From Anastrepha obliqua (Eukaryota > Arthropoda > Insecta > Diptera > Tephritidae): a stretch of 64,000 bases of DNA. The stretch is taken from assembly GCF_027943255.1 (NCBI RefSeq), contig NC_072892.1, forward strand, positions 121,475,792 to 121,539,791, in the 5' to 3' direction. The position numbers were made by a program, and so were the translations under genes. The notes under the pieces are model-generated. The model was not told the DNA's origin. It made no database searches and worked only from the letters and a program-made list of their open reading frames with translations. This document shows, piece by piece, positions 53,573-63,736 of this stretch (its first letter is position 1; each line of letters starts with the position of its first letter).

Positions 53573-53967
53573 GGGGTTAGAAATAGTCAGGATTTTCAAA
53601 AAATTGGATTTTTTTCGCATTTTATTAAAGTATAATATCTTAAAAATATTGTGTGAAAATTTGAAGGGAATTCGACAAATATTTTCGAGTTATTCAACAA
53701 TTAACTAAGGGCACTCGGGCGCTCTGGAGCGTTCACAAAATTTTAAATGCGTTTTCCTCAAAACTATGTTTTTTGAATTGGTGATGACTGTAACAGCAAT
53801 AGCTTTTACAATTATTAATTTTTTTTTTTTTTTGCAATTTTGCTAAAGTCAAGTAGAAACATGATGTGTTAATGCTGTTTTTATTTTTGTAAAATTAAGC
53901 AACTGACTAGCAAAAAAAAATTATTGAAAACCATCATTTTTTCGGGCTTTTGACTACCTCTAACCCC
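53573..53967. mobile_element. 395-bp MITE with TTAA target duplication
   Basis: Inverted ends (left GGGGTTAGAAATAGTCAG, right copy GGGGTTAGAGGTAGTCAA) are flanked by TTAA at 53569-53572 and 53968-53971. Non-coding, with T-runs. About 230 bp of its right half is found in reverse at 63737-64000. The target site suggests a piggyBac/Kolobok-type parent. Confidence 0.82.
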
Positions 53968-53975
53968 TTAAAAAG

Positions 53976-54757
53976 AAAATGACAAAACTGAAATACCTGA
54001 ATCTACTTTATACAAGATGGCGCAAAATTAATCACCCTATCGGAAGATTTACAACTTTTACCAATGGCGATCTACGTCAATCATATTTGACACTTGTATT
54101 TATACTTATAAGTTAGTAAAATCTGTTCCATTTCCCAACTCGGGATCATTGTGTCCGCCCCTGTGTCTTTTCTTCATTATAATTAATTATTGATTACGCT
54201 TTGGCCGCGCTCAAAGTGATAAAGTTTTAGTAAAAGTAACAGCAACTTTTATAAATGACATTCTACATCAACAATGAATGAATAAAGATCAAACAATAAA
54301 TGATAACGAGAAGCGCTTTACACACAGCAGACTAAGCCCCGATTTACACAGAGAAACATTTTGTTCGTGGGAGAAGGACGGACGGGAAAGAGGAAGAGGG
54401 TTTTGTTTCCCGTACTGGCTGCACCCTTTTTGCTTCTTATTTGAATTGTACAACTTGAAGATGTAAACTTCAAAAGGAACGAATGTTGCCGAAAACAAAT
54501 TTGCCCGTGTGGCCGCGAATGAAGCTTCAAAAGAGAATTTCCAGTGTCTCCCTTCCATATGTCTCTCTCTTTAATCGGGACAAAGTAACAGCAATATTTG
54601 GGGGAAAGGGTCCTGGGAAGTGTGCTCGATTCGCTTTAAGTAGGCTTAGTTGTAAGTTGAAGAAGTTGAGTGTAAGTGATTTTTTAAGTGAAAACTTCTT
54701 TAGAATCGTTGGGAGTGATTTGAGAAAAAGTGAAACGAAAAAAGCGACACTCTTGGC
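53976..54757 (+). repeat. Repeat R copy 1 with right inverted arm
   Basis: Body (about 53976-54686) matches 57888-58588 with only a handful of differences in roughly 690 bp. The right end (54687-54757) carries AAAACTTCTTTAGAATCGTT and GAGTGATTTGAG, and ends GCGACAC. This arm is the reverse complement of the arm that precedes copy 2 (57822-57887). The first 100 bp include a DD41D-mariner end (GGCGCAAAATTAATCACCCT). Parallel open frames on both strands have no recognisable motif. Interpreted as an inverted-repeat element whose left arm is lost. Confidence 0.8.
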
Positions 54758-54831
54758 TACGAAGCGTTATATTATATGTTGATATAAACGTAGCGACGAA
54801 CTAAATAACTTTTAGGCCAGCGCCGACAGCA

Positions 54832-54897
54832 TGGCGCGGTAGCCGAGCGACTAGCAATGTGAGCTTCCGATCCAAAATCCTTGGTTCGAATCACAAG
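54832..54897 (+). repeat. tRNA-like sequence (SINE head or tRNA pseudogene)
   Basis: GGCGCGGTAGCCGAGCGACT followed by AGCAATGTGAG, and later CCTTGGTTCGAATCACAAG, give a good A box (TAGCCGAGCGACTAGC) and B box (GGTTCGAATCAC) at tRNA spacing. The 5' and 3' halves do not pair into a clean acceptor stem, so this is probably the head of a second SINE type, not a working tRNA gene. Confidence 0.5.
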
Positions 54898-54940
54898 AAA
54901 AAAAAATTTTTTATACAGTTATTTTATTTTATGATATGTT

Positions 54941-55482
54941 TATGAGGAGCTTTTTTTCATGGCAGAAATACACTCGGTGTTTTGCCATTGCCTGGTGAGG
55001 GGTGAGCGCTATTAGAAAAATAATAGGTCTATGAATAAGTTCGTGCGGTTTTTTTTCGAAATTTTCGTGCAAACCACTTCTGGCACGTTCGCTCAGCTAG
55101 AGCATGCTCACCATAAACTTCCACCAAGATACGATGACTTTCGGCTGCTTTTTTCTTCATATTAAAGAATTCCCCGCAAAAACACATTATTTGGCACGAA
55201 ATTCGACATTTTCAAGTGTGGTAAAAATATTGTTGTTTACGCTTCAAATAAAAAACTTATACTGACGTTTGTGCCTTACGACAGTAGCTCTCCAATGAAT
55301 GTTTGGAAATGTGGATCGATGGAATAATAATCAAGTTACGCCATCTGTTGTAAAACCGCACGAACTTATCCATAGACCTATTAGTTTTCCTTAATTTTGG
55401 TGTTTTCACCGAGATTCAAACTGACGTTCTCTCTGTGAATTCTGAATAGTAGTCACGCACCAACCCATTCGGCTACGGCGTT
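54941..55482 (-). mobile_element. tRNA-derived SINE, minus strand, split by a mariner
   Basis: Body in reverse at 54941-55023 (CATGGCAGAAATACACTCGG) and head in reverse at 55381-55482 (GAGATTCAAACTGACG as decayed B box, ATTCGGCTACGGCG as A box). The 353-bp mariner at 55026-55378 separates them. Confidence 0.85.
55026..55378 (-). mobile_element. 353-bp internally deleted mariner inside a SINE
   Basis: TIRs (left GGTCTATGAATAAGTTCGTG, right copy GGTCTATGGATAAGTTCGTG) are flanked by TA at 55024-55025 and 55379-55380. Minus strand encodes the mariner DNA-binding helix-turn-helix: NMKKKAAESHRILVEVYGEH, ALAERTCQKWFAR. The rest of the transposase is deleted and the coding piece runs almost into the far TIR. 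A solo end of this family is at 32352-32402. Confidence 0.88.
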
Positions 55483-55599
55483 TGTTTAATTTTACTGATG
55501 CAAAAATGAGGGAAAATATTTGAATAAAGATTGCTTACTGTTTACACATTTTCCAAAGGTGACGGAGAACCAAAAAAAAAGTCGATTTTCAAACAAATA

Positions 55600-55735
55600 C
55601 GAGTGCATATGTGTAATTGTGTTAGAGTTTCGGTCACGCCCCAGCAAAACCTGCGTGCATATGTGTTTGTAACATTCAAAAAAATGTAATTGTGTTAGAG
55701 TTTCGCTCACGCAGGTTTTGCTGGGGACGCTCATA
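55600..55735. repeat. Local inverted and direct repeats
   Basis: GCCCCAGCAAAACCTGCGTG (about 55637-55656) and CACGCAGGTTTTGCTGGGG (about 55708-55726) are inverted copies. TGTAATTGTGTTAGAGTTTC occurs twice in direct orientation (about 55612 and 55685). Together they form a compact hairpin-prone block beside the endonuclease element. Confidence 0.7.
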
Positions 55736-56492
55736 ATAGCAACCGCGTGTGTATTTTTATATTCGTAAATATTTTCATTTTTAAATATTTACCGCAATTA
55801 TGCCGAAAAATAATGCAGAAAAGTGTCGTGAATATCGACAGAAAAAAAAATCAATAAATAGCATCACGGAATTCATTCACGAAAATTTAATAAAGTATAC
55901 ACCAGAAGTATCGCGGATACTTAGAAAAGATTACGATAAAGTTCCAATGATTTTAAGTGGCGATTTTAACGTAAATTTTGCATTGGGCACAGCGGTTCCT
56001 TTAATTGATTTTCTCAATACAACATTCAATTTAAAAATGTGTAACAATCGCACTGAATCGACAACACGATCAAGAACAACAATTGACGCGGTATTTCAAA
56101 GATATGTTGACAACATCGAAACCAAAGCATTTGTATCATATTTTAGCTATCATAAGCCACTCGTATCATTTGTTGAAATTGAAAACATTGAGGATGAATA
56201 ATAATAAAATGAAGAAAATAAAATATGAACTTTATAGCAATATTATAATGAACCTATAATTATCCCGCTCCTAATGCTGCTTTCGTCTCATTCTCTCTCA
56301 GTTTGTTTTACGGAAGGTTTCACTTCTATCGCGTCTAACCGTTAGACTGGTATTTTTTTTTTCTGCCGATATTCACGACACTTTTCTGCATTATTTTTCG
56401 GCATAATTGCGGTAAATATTTAAAAATGAAAATATTTACGAATATAAAAATACGGACGCAATACAGCACACGCGGTTGCTATTATGAGCGTC
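55726..56492 (+). mobile_element. 767-bp inverted-repeat element coding for an EEP endonuclease domain
   Basis: Arms at 55726-55852 and 56351-56492 are reverse complements (outer GACGCTCATAATAGCAACCG). The right arm has an extra ~14 bp and some changes. The arms include the ATG and first about 17 codons of the ORF at 55800, so that start is present twice, inverted. The unique centre (about 500 bp) encodes the endonuclease domain. No target duplication was found. Inferred to be a non-autonomous derivative of a larger element, probably Helitron/Helentron-like. Confidence 0.7.
55800..56201 (+). CDS. EEP-type endonuclease domain protein, shortened
   Basis: 133 intact codons. The N-terminus PKNNAEKCREYRQKKKS is basic and resembles the start of large Helitron-type Rep/helicase proteins. 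It passes at about residue 20 directly into VPMILSGDFNVNFALG (metal-binding GDFN of endonuclease/exonuclease/phosphatase folds), FLNTTFNLKMCNNRTESTTR, SRTTIDAVFQRYVDN and VSYFSYHKPLVSFVE (position of the SDH box, here SYH). That is only the C-terminal half of an EEP fold. Such domains occur at the C-terminus of Pif1-helicase proteins of Helentron-like elements. The simplest reading is a large in-frame internal deletion. ORF integrity is notable among so many broken genes. Confidence 0.65.
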   Translation: MPKNNAEKCREYRQKKKSINSITEFIHENLIKYTPEVSRILRKDYDKVPMILSGDFNVNFALGTAVPLIDFLNTTFNLKMCNNRTESTTRSRTTIDAVFQRYVDNIETKAFVSYFSYHKPLVSFVEIENIEDE

Positions 56493-57149
56493 GTAACGCG
56501 TATATTACACAGACGTACTAACATACACACAAACATTCGTAGGGCGCTTGGTTTGAATTTTTTATACATACATATGTATGTATGCCATACTATGGCCTAG
56601 CCTATGTACGTACATACATATTTGTGTTCTGAACTTTCAGCAAAACAATGCTTATTAATATACACATATGCATCTACATACAACCGCACTCACAGGCCAC
56701 TCACTTTATTCCTGTAAATGCGTATGTCGTCCAAAGCTAAAATTCTATGCCTAGCGACTACAAGAACAAAATGCATTAATAGGCGCAGGCGTAGCGGCCA
56801 TCATCCTAGTTGCCATAGCGCTGAACAGTCGCGGCGGTGCCGAACAGTTTCAACTATTGTACTGTGCAACAAAAACTCATCATCAAAATATTTGATTTAT
56901 AAATTCGAGCTCATAGTTCTAAGAGCAAGTACTTTCATTCATAAAACGAGCCGCCCATATGCTAATTTTCTCGACAATTCGAAAATAGTCAATATTGGAA
57001 TATTTCGCGTAGAATTATTTGCCAATATTCAATTTTTGTCAAGTCGAGTGCCCGCGGCTCCGTAAATATGTTTGCACCCATATATGTATGTAAATATATG
57101 TTTCTAAATGCTCGACAACCGCAGCTGCCTGTTCAAGGTTACTGTACAT
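56493..57149. other. Spacer with CATA/TATG microsatellite
   Basis: TACATACATATGTATGTATG near 56567-56586. The open frame at 56718-57065 has no recognisable motif. Confidence 0.4.
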
Positions 57150-57577
57150 TAGGCCGGGTCGATTTGTGGGAAGGCAAAAAAATCGCCCATTGCTCTGTGA
57201 AAATCATATTCTAGGGATCAGAATAAGAAATTTTCCCGAAGGAACCATACCTCTAAAACGATTTCTGATGTCCCCCAATATGGGTCCAACTTTTTAGTTT
57301 CTTTTCTATAACTCACATTCATTCATTTACATATGTTCTGACTGAATAAATTTCTTAAGAGAAAAAATAGATAATATTATAAATAAATAAAAATAAAGAA
57401 AAAACATAGCCATTTAGCTGATTTTTTCATGTAAAGGCCAAAAATGGTGATATTTTGAAATTGAGGGACATCAGAATTCGTTTTAGAGGTATGGTTCCTT
57501 CGGCAAAGTTTCTTATTTTGATCCCTAGAATATGATTTTCATAGAGCAATGAGCGATTTTTAAATCGACCCGCCCTA
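57150..57577. mobile_element. 428-bp hairpin MITE with 8-bp target duplication
   Basis: Ends TAGGCCGGGTCGATTT and, inverted, TAGGGCGGGTCGATTT. The arms stay complementary for about 130 bp (for example ATCATATTCTAGGGATCA in both). Flanked by CTGTACAT at 57142-57149 and 57578-57585, an 8-bp duplication as made by hAT and P-type transposases. No coding capacity. The transcript would fold into a long hairpin. Confidence 0.88.
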
Positions 57578-57585
57578 CTGTACAT

Positions 57586-57821
57586 GCAATGCTGTGCCTA
57601 TGAATGCGCGCTGGATTTCTTGAGAAATTTTACCGTATGTTTTGCTGTGGCGAGGCACATATGTACATACACACAAAATATATACATATATCCGCATATA
57701 TACATACATATATAAATTCACAAATTTAAATTTGTTTATGCCATCCTTCTGTGTGCCTGGTAATGAAGTATTTTCTATACATACATATATATACGTATAT
57801 CTTTTTTCTTCTTCTTTTTGG
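57586..57821. repeat. Microsatellite-rich spacer
   Basis: Mixed CATA/TATA simple repeats (about 57655-57720 and 57775-57800), then TTTTTTCTTCTTCTTTTTGG leading into the left arm of repeat R copy 2. Confidence 0.6.
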
Positions 57822-58588
57822 TGTCGCTTTTTCGTTTCATCGAGTCTCAAATCACTCCCAACGATTCTAAAGAAGTTTTCACTTCAAAAATGACAAATAC
57901 CTGAATCTACTTTATACAATATGGCGCAAAATTAATCACCCTATCGGAAGATTTACAACTTTTACCAATGGCGATCTACGTCTATCATATTTGACACTGT
58001 ATTTATACTTATAAGTTAGTAAAATCTGTTCCATTTCCCAACTCGGGATCATTGTGTCCGCCCCTGTGTCTTTTCTTCATTATAATTAATTATTGATTAC
58101 GCTTTGGCCGCGCTCAAAGTGATAAAGTTTTAGTAAAAGTAACAGCAACTTTTATAAATGACATTCTACATCAACAATGAATGAATAAAGATCAAACAAT
58201 AAATGATAACGAGAAGCGCTTTACACACAGCAGACTAAGCCCCGATTTACACAGGGAAACATTTTGTTCGTGGGAGAAGGACGGACGGGAAAGAGGAAGA
58301 GGGTTTTGTTTCCCGTACTGGCTGCACCCTTTTTGCTTCTTATTTGAATTGTACAACTTGAAGATGTAAACTTCAAAAGGAACGAATGTTGCCGAAAACA
58401 AATTTGCCCGTGTGGCCGCGAATGAAGCTTCAAAAGAGAATTTCCAGTGTCTCCCTTCCATATGTCTCTCTCTTTAATCGGGACAAAGTAACAGCAATAT
58501 TTGGGGGAAAGGGTCCTGGAAAGTGTGCTCGATTCGCTTTAAGTAGGCTTAGTTGTAAGTTGAAGAAGTTGAGTGTAAGTGATTTTTT
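57822..58588 (+). repeat. Repeat R copy 2 with left inverted arm
   Basis: The arm GTGTCGCTTTTTCGTTTCAT to TTCACTT (57822-57887) is the inverse of the arm ending copy 1. The body (57888-58588) is about 99% identical to 53976-54686. The copy breaks off at GTGATTTTTTGA, where copy 1 goes on into its right arm. Read together, the full element would be about 0.83 kb with ~66-70-bp inverted ends; each copy here has lost one. Confidence 0.82.
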
Positions 58589-59920
58589 GATTTATACAAA
58601 CTTTTTGTTATTTAGTAAAAAAGTTACTCAATAACCAAATTGGATGATTACTTTTGCCCAGTTCCGATGAGCAAAAAAATGGAAATAGTCAGTCTATATC
58701 TATTTCAAGTATAACAGACATGCGATTTTTAATGGCATCCAAAAGCAGAGATGATTGAAAAGCCAAAATTTTCTGAATCAGCTGAGTTTAAGTCTGTAAG
58801 TGGCGATTTTTTGATTAAAACTTCACGTGCCTAGTACGTCTCTGCACGTCTTAAATGCCTCATGAAACGATAGAGTATTTTTTTTCTTATAAAACGACAG
58901 TCTTTCCGTAGAATCCACCGGCCGAAAGATACAATTTTTTTTTAATGTTAGCAACAACACATTGGTGTGTGCTATCAAATTAAAGGTATCTGCGCTCATA
59001 TCGGCGCACAACCTGGCAGTCTACAAAACTTACAACTACGTGGCGGCGCTTGCCTGGGGGACCGCCACTGACTTTAGTTAGGGTACTAGGTAGTGATAGA
59101 ATCCTCTTCGGCAGCTCTGAGGTCACCCACCAATCAATCTCGTAACAAATGGTTAATACATATTACTATGAGGGGACTTAGCAGTGCGGCCTGCAAGATA
59201 ATAACTCAAGCACTTCTCTGTTAATATAAGCCCCGCTCTGCTTCTTCTCAACATCGATGCCCCGCTTCCTCTCCCGAAACTCAAAAGTAGGAAATTTCGT
59301 GATATTAGTGATGGAAAATAATTTCGTGTGCTCTTAAGTGACATTATCTTGGCGTATCATATGGCCCTGGGCTTCAACGTGCAGGCCATTTTCTGATTAT
59401 AATTATGTTACTAAGCACTCTCTACATTGATAATTCCCATAAGCCATAACAATGCCAAGCACTCATCTTATAAGCTGGTAAATATGTCCATAATAGTTTC
59501 AACTTCATTTCTTGCCTACAAAGTGAGTTTTCAATCATAAAATTATACCGAGAGCTTTTTTTTTGGCAGCCGAATAAAAAAGTTTGGCACCACCCGATAG
59601 AAACAAGATAGCACCCATCAGAGAGCGCGTGGCGTCACTTTAACTGAGTTGTGCAGCGTTGCCAACCATTTGCTCTTCGCAATAAATTTAGAGCTTTTTT
59701 ATACACAAAATGCGAAAATTTTTAAGTTTGGTGTTTGTTTATTTATTTTAATGGAAAGCTACCGAAACTGTAATTAAAAAAACTGTACTATATTATTAAA
59801 CAAAAGAAACTTAAAAAAGGTCACTCTCAGAAGATTTTAGTGCCAATGAAAATTTGTTGATTCTTATAAAATTTGATATTTTGAAAGCGCAAATTTAAAT
59901 TTTTGATCCTTTTAAGATTA
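58589..59920. other. Spacer, nothing recognised
   Basis: AT-rich with a GC-richer patch near 59000-59110. No coding or repeat call. Confidence 0.4.
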
Positions 59921-61571
59921 CACTGTGCGACAGTGAAATTATACTTTTATAGAGACCTAGTACAACTTGTAGGTATAGTAAAACTAAGAAACATGGTATA
60001 GGAGAAATTTCCAATACACCCCCAAAATCTCATTTTATGGCCATAAAACCGTTTTTCAGTAGGTTGATGTGAACAATCCCTCATAACTTCGCCAATTTCC
60101 ATCCGATTTCGAATTTGTTTTTTTAGTTCGAAAGAACAAAAACAAGCCTTTTTGACAGTGTGTTGACATTTTTTCTGAAATGACAACTGACGAGACTGTA
60201 GACGGAAGTATTCGGAATTTTTTTATTTTTTCTCTATTTTTTCAACTTTGACATCATTTTTGCGATATTATCCGATATTGAGGATGTTTTTTAGTAGACT
60301 ACTGTTATAGTAAATTTAATTCTGCGTCGAATGAGCTATATTTGACTGTATTTGAATTAAAATTCATAGAGTTGTGCGAGTTGTGCGAGTTTTAAGATTT
60401 TATTTTTTTTACTAATTTTATAGCAAGTGTCAGTATAAACACATCATCAGTACGAAACAGTACAGGTTTAAAATTTTAAAAGATGTCGGGAAAAACTAAT
60501 CTTCATTTCAAAAATGTTTGCTAGACCTGCTCCGTTTATAAGAGGCATCACTTGTTTTACGTTTCAAGGACCAGCAGTAATCAGCAAGCATGTCGATGGA
60601 GTTCTTCCCTTGAAAACGTTTTTCGATGACTCCTATCTCCTGGTGAAATCTTTCACCCTGTTCATCGCTCATCTGGCCCAGGTTTTCCGGGAAAAAATTC
60701 AAATGTGAGTGCAGAAAGTGTATTTTGATGGACATATTGCATTCCATTTTTTCGTACGCACTCAAAAACTCTTTGACGACTTCAACATAATCAGAGCTCT
60801 TTTTATTTCCAAGGAACTTCTCACACAATGATTTAAAACTTTCCCATGCCCGTCTTTTCACTGCACTGAGCTTACTCGTAAATTTCTAATCTCGCATGAG
60901 TTTTCGAATCTGAGGCCCTACAAGGATCCCTAAAATTGTGATGACTCTTATAAACGGAGCAGGTCTAGCAAACATTTTTGAAATGAGGATTAGTTTTTCC
61001 CGACATCTTTTAAAATTTTAAACCTGTACTGTTTCGTACTGATGATGTGTTTATACTGACACTTGCTATAAAATTAGTAAAAAAAATAAAATCTTAAAAC
61101 TCGCACAACTCTATGAATTTTAATTCAATTACAGTCAAATATAGCTCATTCGACGCAGAATTAAATTCACTATAACAGTAGTCTACTAAAAAACATCCTC
61201 AATATCGGATAATATCGCAAAAATGATGTCAAAGTTGAAAAAATAGAGAAAAAATAAAAAAAATTCCGAATACTTCCGTCTACAGTCTCGTCAGTTGTCA
61301 TTTCAGAAAAAATGTCAACACACTGTCAAAAAGGCTTGTTTTTGTTCTTTCGAACTAAAAAAACAAATTCGAAATCCGATGGAAATTAGCGAAGTTAGGA
61401 GGGATTGTTCACATCAACCTACTGAAAAACGGTTTTATGGCCATAAAATGAGATTTTGGGGGTGTATTGGAAATTTCTCCTATACCATTTTTTTTAGTTT
61501 TTCTATAGCCACAAATCGTGCTAGGTCTCCATAAAAGTATATTTAATTTTTTTTTTTTTTGTCACACCGTG
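59921..61571. mobile_element. 1651-bp palindromic (foldback) DNA element, CAC ends, TTA target
   Basis: The left arm 59921-60551 and right arm 60938-61571 are reverse complements over about 630 bp with few differences; the loop is about 386 bp. Termini CACTGTGCGACA and, inverted, CACGGTGTGACA. Both sides are flanked by TTA (59918-59920 and 61572-61574). CAC-type ends plus a 3-bp target suggest the CACTA/Chapaev (CMC) group, by inference only. A copy of one open frame appears in each arm (59947-60186 minus, 61295-61534 plus), reading outward. The left arm has a 9-bp tandem duplication (TTGTGCGAG) that the right arm lacks. Confidence 0.85.
60508..60937 (-). pseudogene. Transposon-encoded protein, C-terminal part (loop gene of the palindrome)
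   Basis: Minus-strand reading enters from the inner edge of the right arm as ILVGPQIRKLMRD, a stop, then KFTSKLSAVKRRAWESFKSL, ends the loop and finishes at 60508. The ORF from 60861 (117 codons) includes NMSIKIHFLHSHLNFFPENL, QMSDEQGERFHQEIGVIEKR and SIDMLADYCWSLKRKTSDAS. I recognise this SDEQGERFHQ..DYCW..KR region as belonging to a widespread family of arthropod repeat-encoded proteins, but I cannot name it. The upstream part of the protein is missing, so this copy is non-autonomous. Confidence 0.7.
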
Positions 61572-63736
61572 TTATGCAAGAATATTAAATCTTCTTCTCT
61601 CAACTCTGCAAAACATTGAAAACCTTTTTACACATTTTAGAATGCGTTTCAATTTACTGAAATCGAATCAAAACCATAGAGGTGTAATCGTTTCTTCCGA
61701 TCCTCCATCCTCAGTGGGACATTGGTCAGCAATAGGTGTACTCATAGTAAAAATAAGCAATAAAACTACCAGAAAATACTGCAGAAACCGTAACGACATC
61801 TTTACAAAAAGAGTAGCTTAACTTGTTACATAACCTGAAATATGGCAAAAAAGTCGTTCTCTTAACAAAAGAGTTTTTCTTAACAACAAACTCATAAATT
61901 AAATTGTACATAACCATAACACATTTATTTAAAAAAATTCACATTTTAAAGACAACTAGTCACGCATACAAAGTTCTTTAAGTGACTTTTTTCTTTTCCC
62001 AAAACTTAAATTGCCACTCTGCGGACGCCGCTTCGAGTCCCATTAAGAAGAATTCGCTGAAGGAGGTGAAGAAGATATCTTCAAACGTGTTTAAAAGGTG
62101 CTTTGATGGACTAATCGTTGGCATATGTGTTTTGCTTCGAATGGAGCCTATTTTGAAGGCGAAAAAATAAATTTTGATGACTAAATAATTATTTTGCTCT
62201 TTATTTAACAATTCCCAGTACTTTTTTGACTGAAAGTAATTCAATAAAAATTTGGTATTTTATTTTCTTTAAAGGGGCATTTTAGTGCGTTTTTATATCC
62301 AAAGTTAGGCAACTTTGCAGTAGCGAGAGAAAGATTTGACTGCCGGAAGGAGAAGAACATCAACAATAACCGCAATCGCGGGCAATTTGACCAGATGTTA
62401 AGAAAAAGTAAAGCTAAACAAAACTGAGTGAATTATTGAATTAATTTTAAAAAAATTTATATTTTACAAAATTATAAGCATTACATTTTAATTAGAACAG
62501 GCTAGAAAAATGTTATGAAGAAAGAACTAAAACTCCGGCACTAAATAACAAAAAAAATGCTAAATCAAGTTACGAAAATGGTAATCTGGCCATACTGGTC
62601 ACCAATCGTGCTAATATGACGTCACTCATTCTCAAATTGGCTGAGAGCAAAGTAACAGTACCACAATAGGCGCAATCTCATTATTCTTTCCATCATGTTG
62701 GCAACCGAACATAGGAATAAATATCCACACATACATGCATAGTATGTGTGTATGTATGCTAAATTTAATCAAAGTTATAGTGTAATTGACATAACACACA
62801 TCGCTGACTCCCCACTATTGTCATTATCTCCAAATCCAAAGCATTTCCATTAAATATGATTACCCCCCTATAAAATCATATTGGCTTAATGTCACAGTAA
62901 ATATTCATTGGCGCAAATTGTGTAGAATGAAGCAGCGTTGTAATTGGCAACTACACTCAAAGTCGTGACCCAAAGCAGCTGTTGTCAACAACCGAAAAAG
63001 GTCACCCTCAATAAGAAATTTTTTGTACAAGCTAAATTTTTTATAACTATTTGAGTAACATGAAATATTCATCAAGCGGCTGCTGCGTTTCTAATAAAAG
63101 ACAGCGCTTCTAACACATTCAAATACTTTGCATTTTAAGGATACTCACACAACACCACACAATTTGTGTGCAGGATTTCAGCCAGCTGTTAAGAAGTACA
63201 AAATTTGTGTATTCATACATACATATGTACATACAAAAGTATAGAAAATTTAGTTATCAAACGCTAAAGATCGATGTAACAGCTTGTGAAGCAAGCGAAA
63301 TTGGTTGGGAATGAAAAATAAAAATAAAATAAATATGGCACCATCTACTACTCGAAGCTACATTTGCTCGATACATCGTAATTTTAATTTGGACTTGCAA
63401 TCATAGGAAAGCCATTGTAGTATCAAATTGAAAACAAATAAATAATCAATCGCCAATCGAAATCTTATAACTTACTGAACTCCATATCCGAATGAATGTA
63501 CGACGATTTGATCAAATGAGCACCAAATATTCCATCAACTCTGAGTCCAGCAAAAATTTGATAATTGAGAAAACCGCGTTTGCTATATGAATTTGAATTA
63601 ACTTGAAGCGATTAAGCTTAATTTCCATAGCCCGAGGAGGATCCTTCTTTAGAAGGTCCGACACTTTTTTATTTTTATTTTTTTGGTTAAATCTTTACTT
63701 ACGTAGTCGGAAAACTGTGGGTCGGATTTGGTATGA
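61572..63736. other. Spacer, no firm features
   Basis: The + open frame 61982-62170 has a less AT-rich segment (NSLKEVKKISSNVFKRCFDG) but no recognised motif or splice context. Microsatellite-like CATACATA near 62730-62755 and 63215-63235. Confidence 0.4.

Noticed and set aside
54278..54782. Frames repeated in both R copies as conserved genes
   Set aside because: They are identical because the DNA is duplicated, occur on both strands, and show no domain.
53976..58588. LTR retrotransposon with two long terminal repeats
   Set aside because: The direct repeats lack TG...CA ends, primer-binding site and polypurine tract, and the interior has no gag/pol. Inverted arms fit a different structure.
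61982..62170. 62-codon frame as terminal exon of an unseen gene
   Set aside because: No splice acceptor of convincing quality, no motif, and an open frame on the opposite strand.
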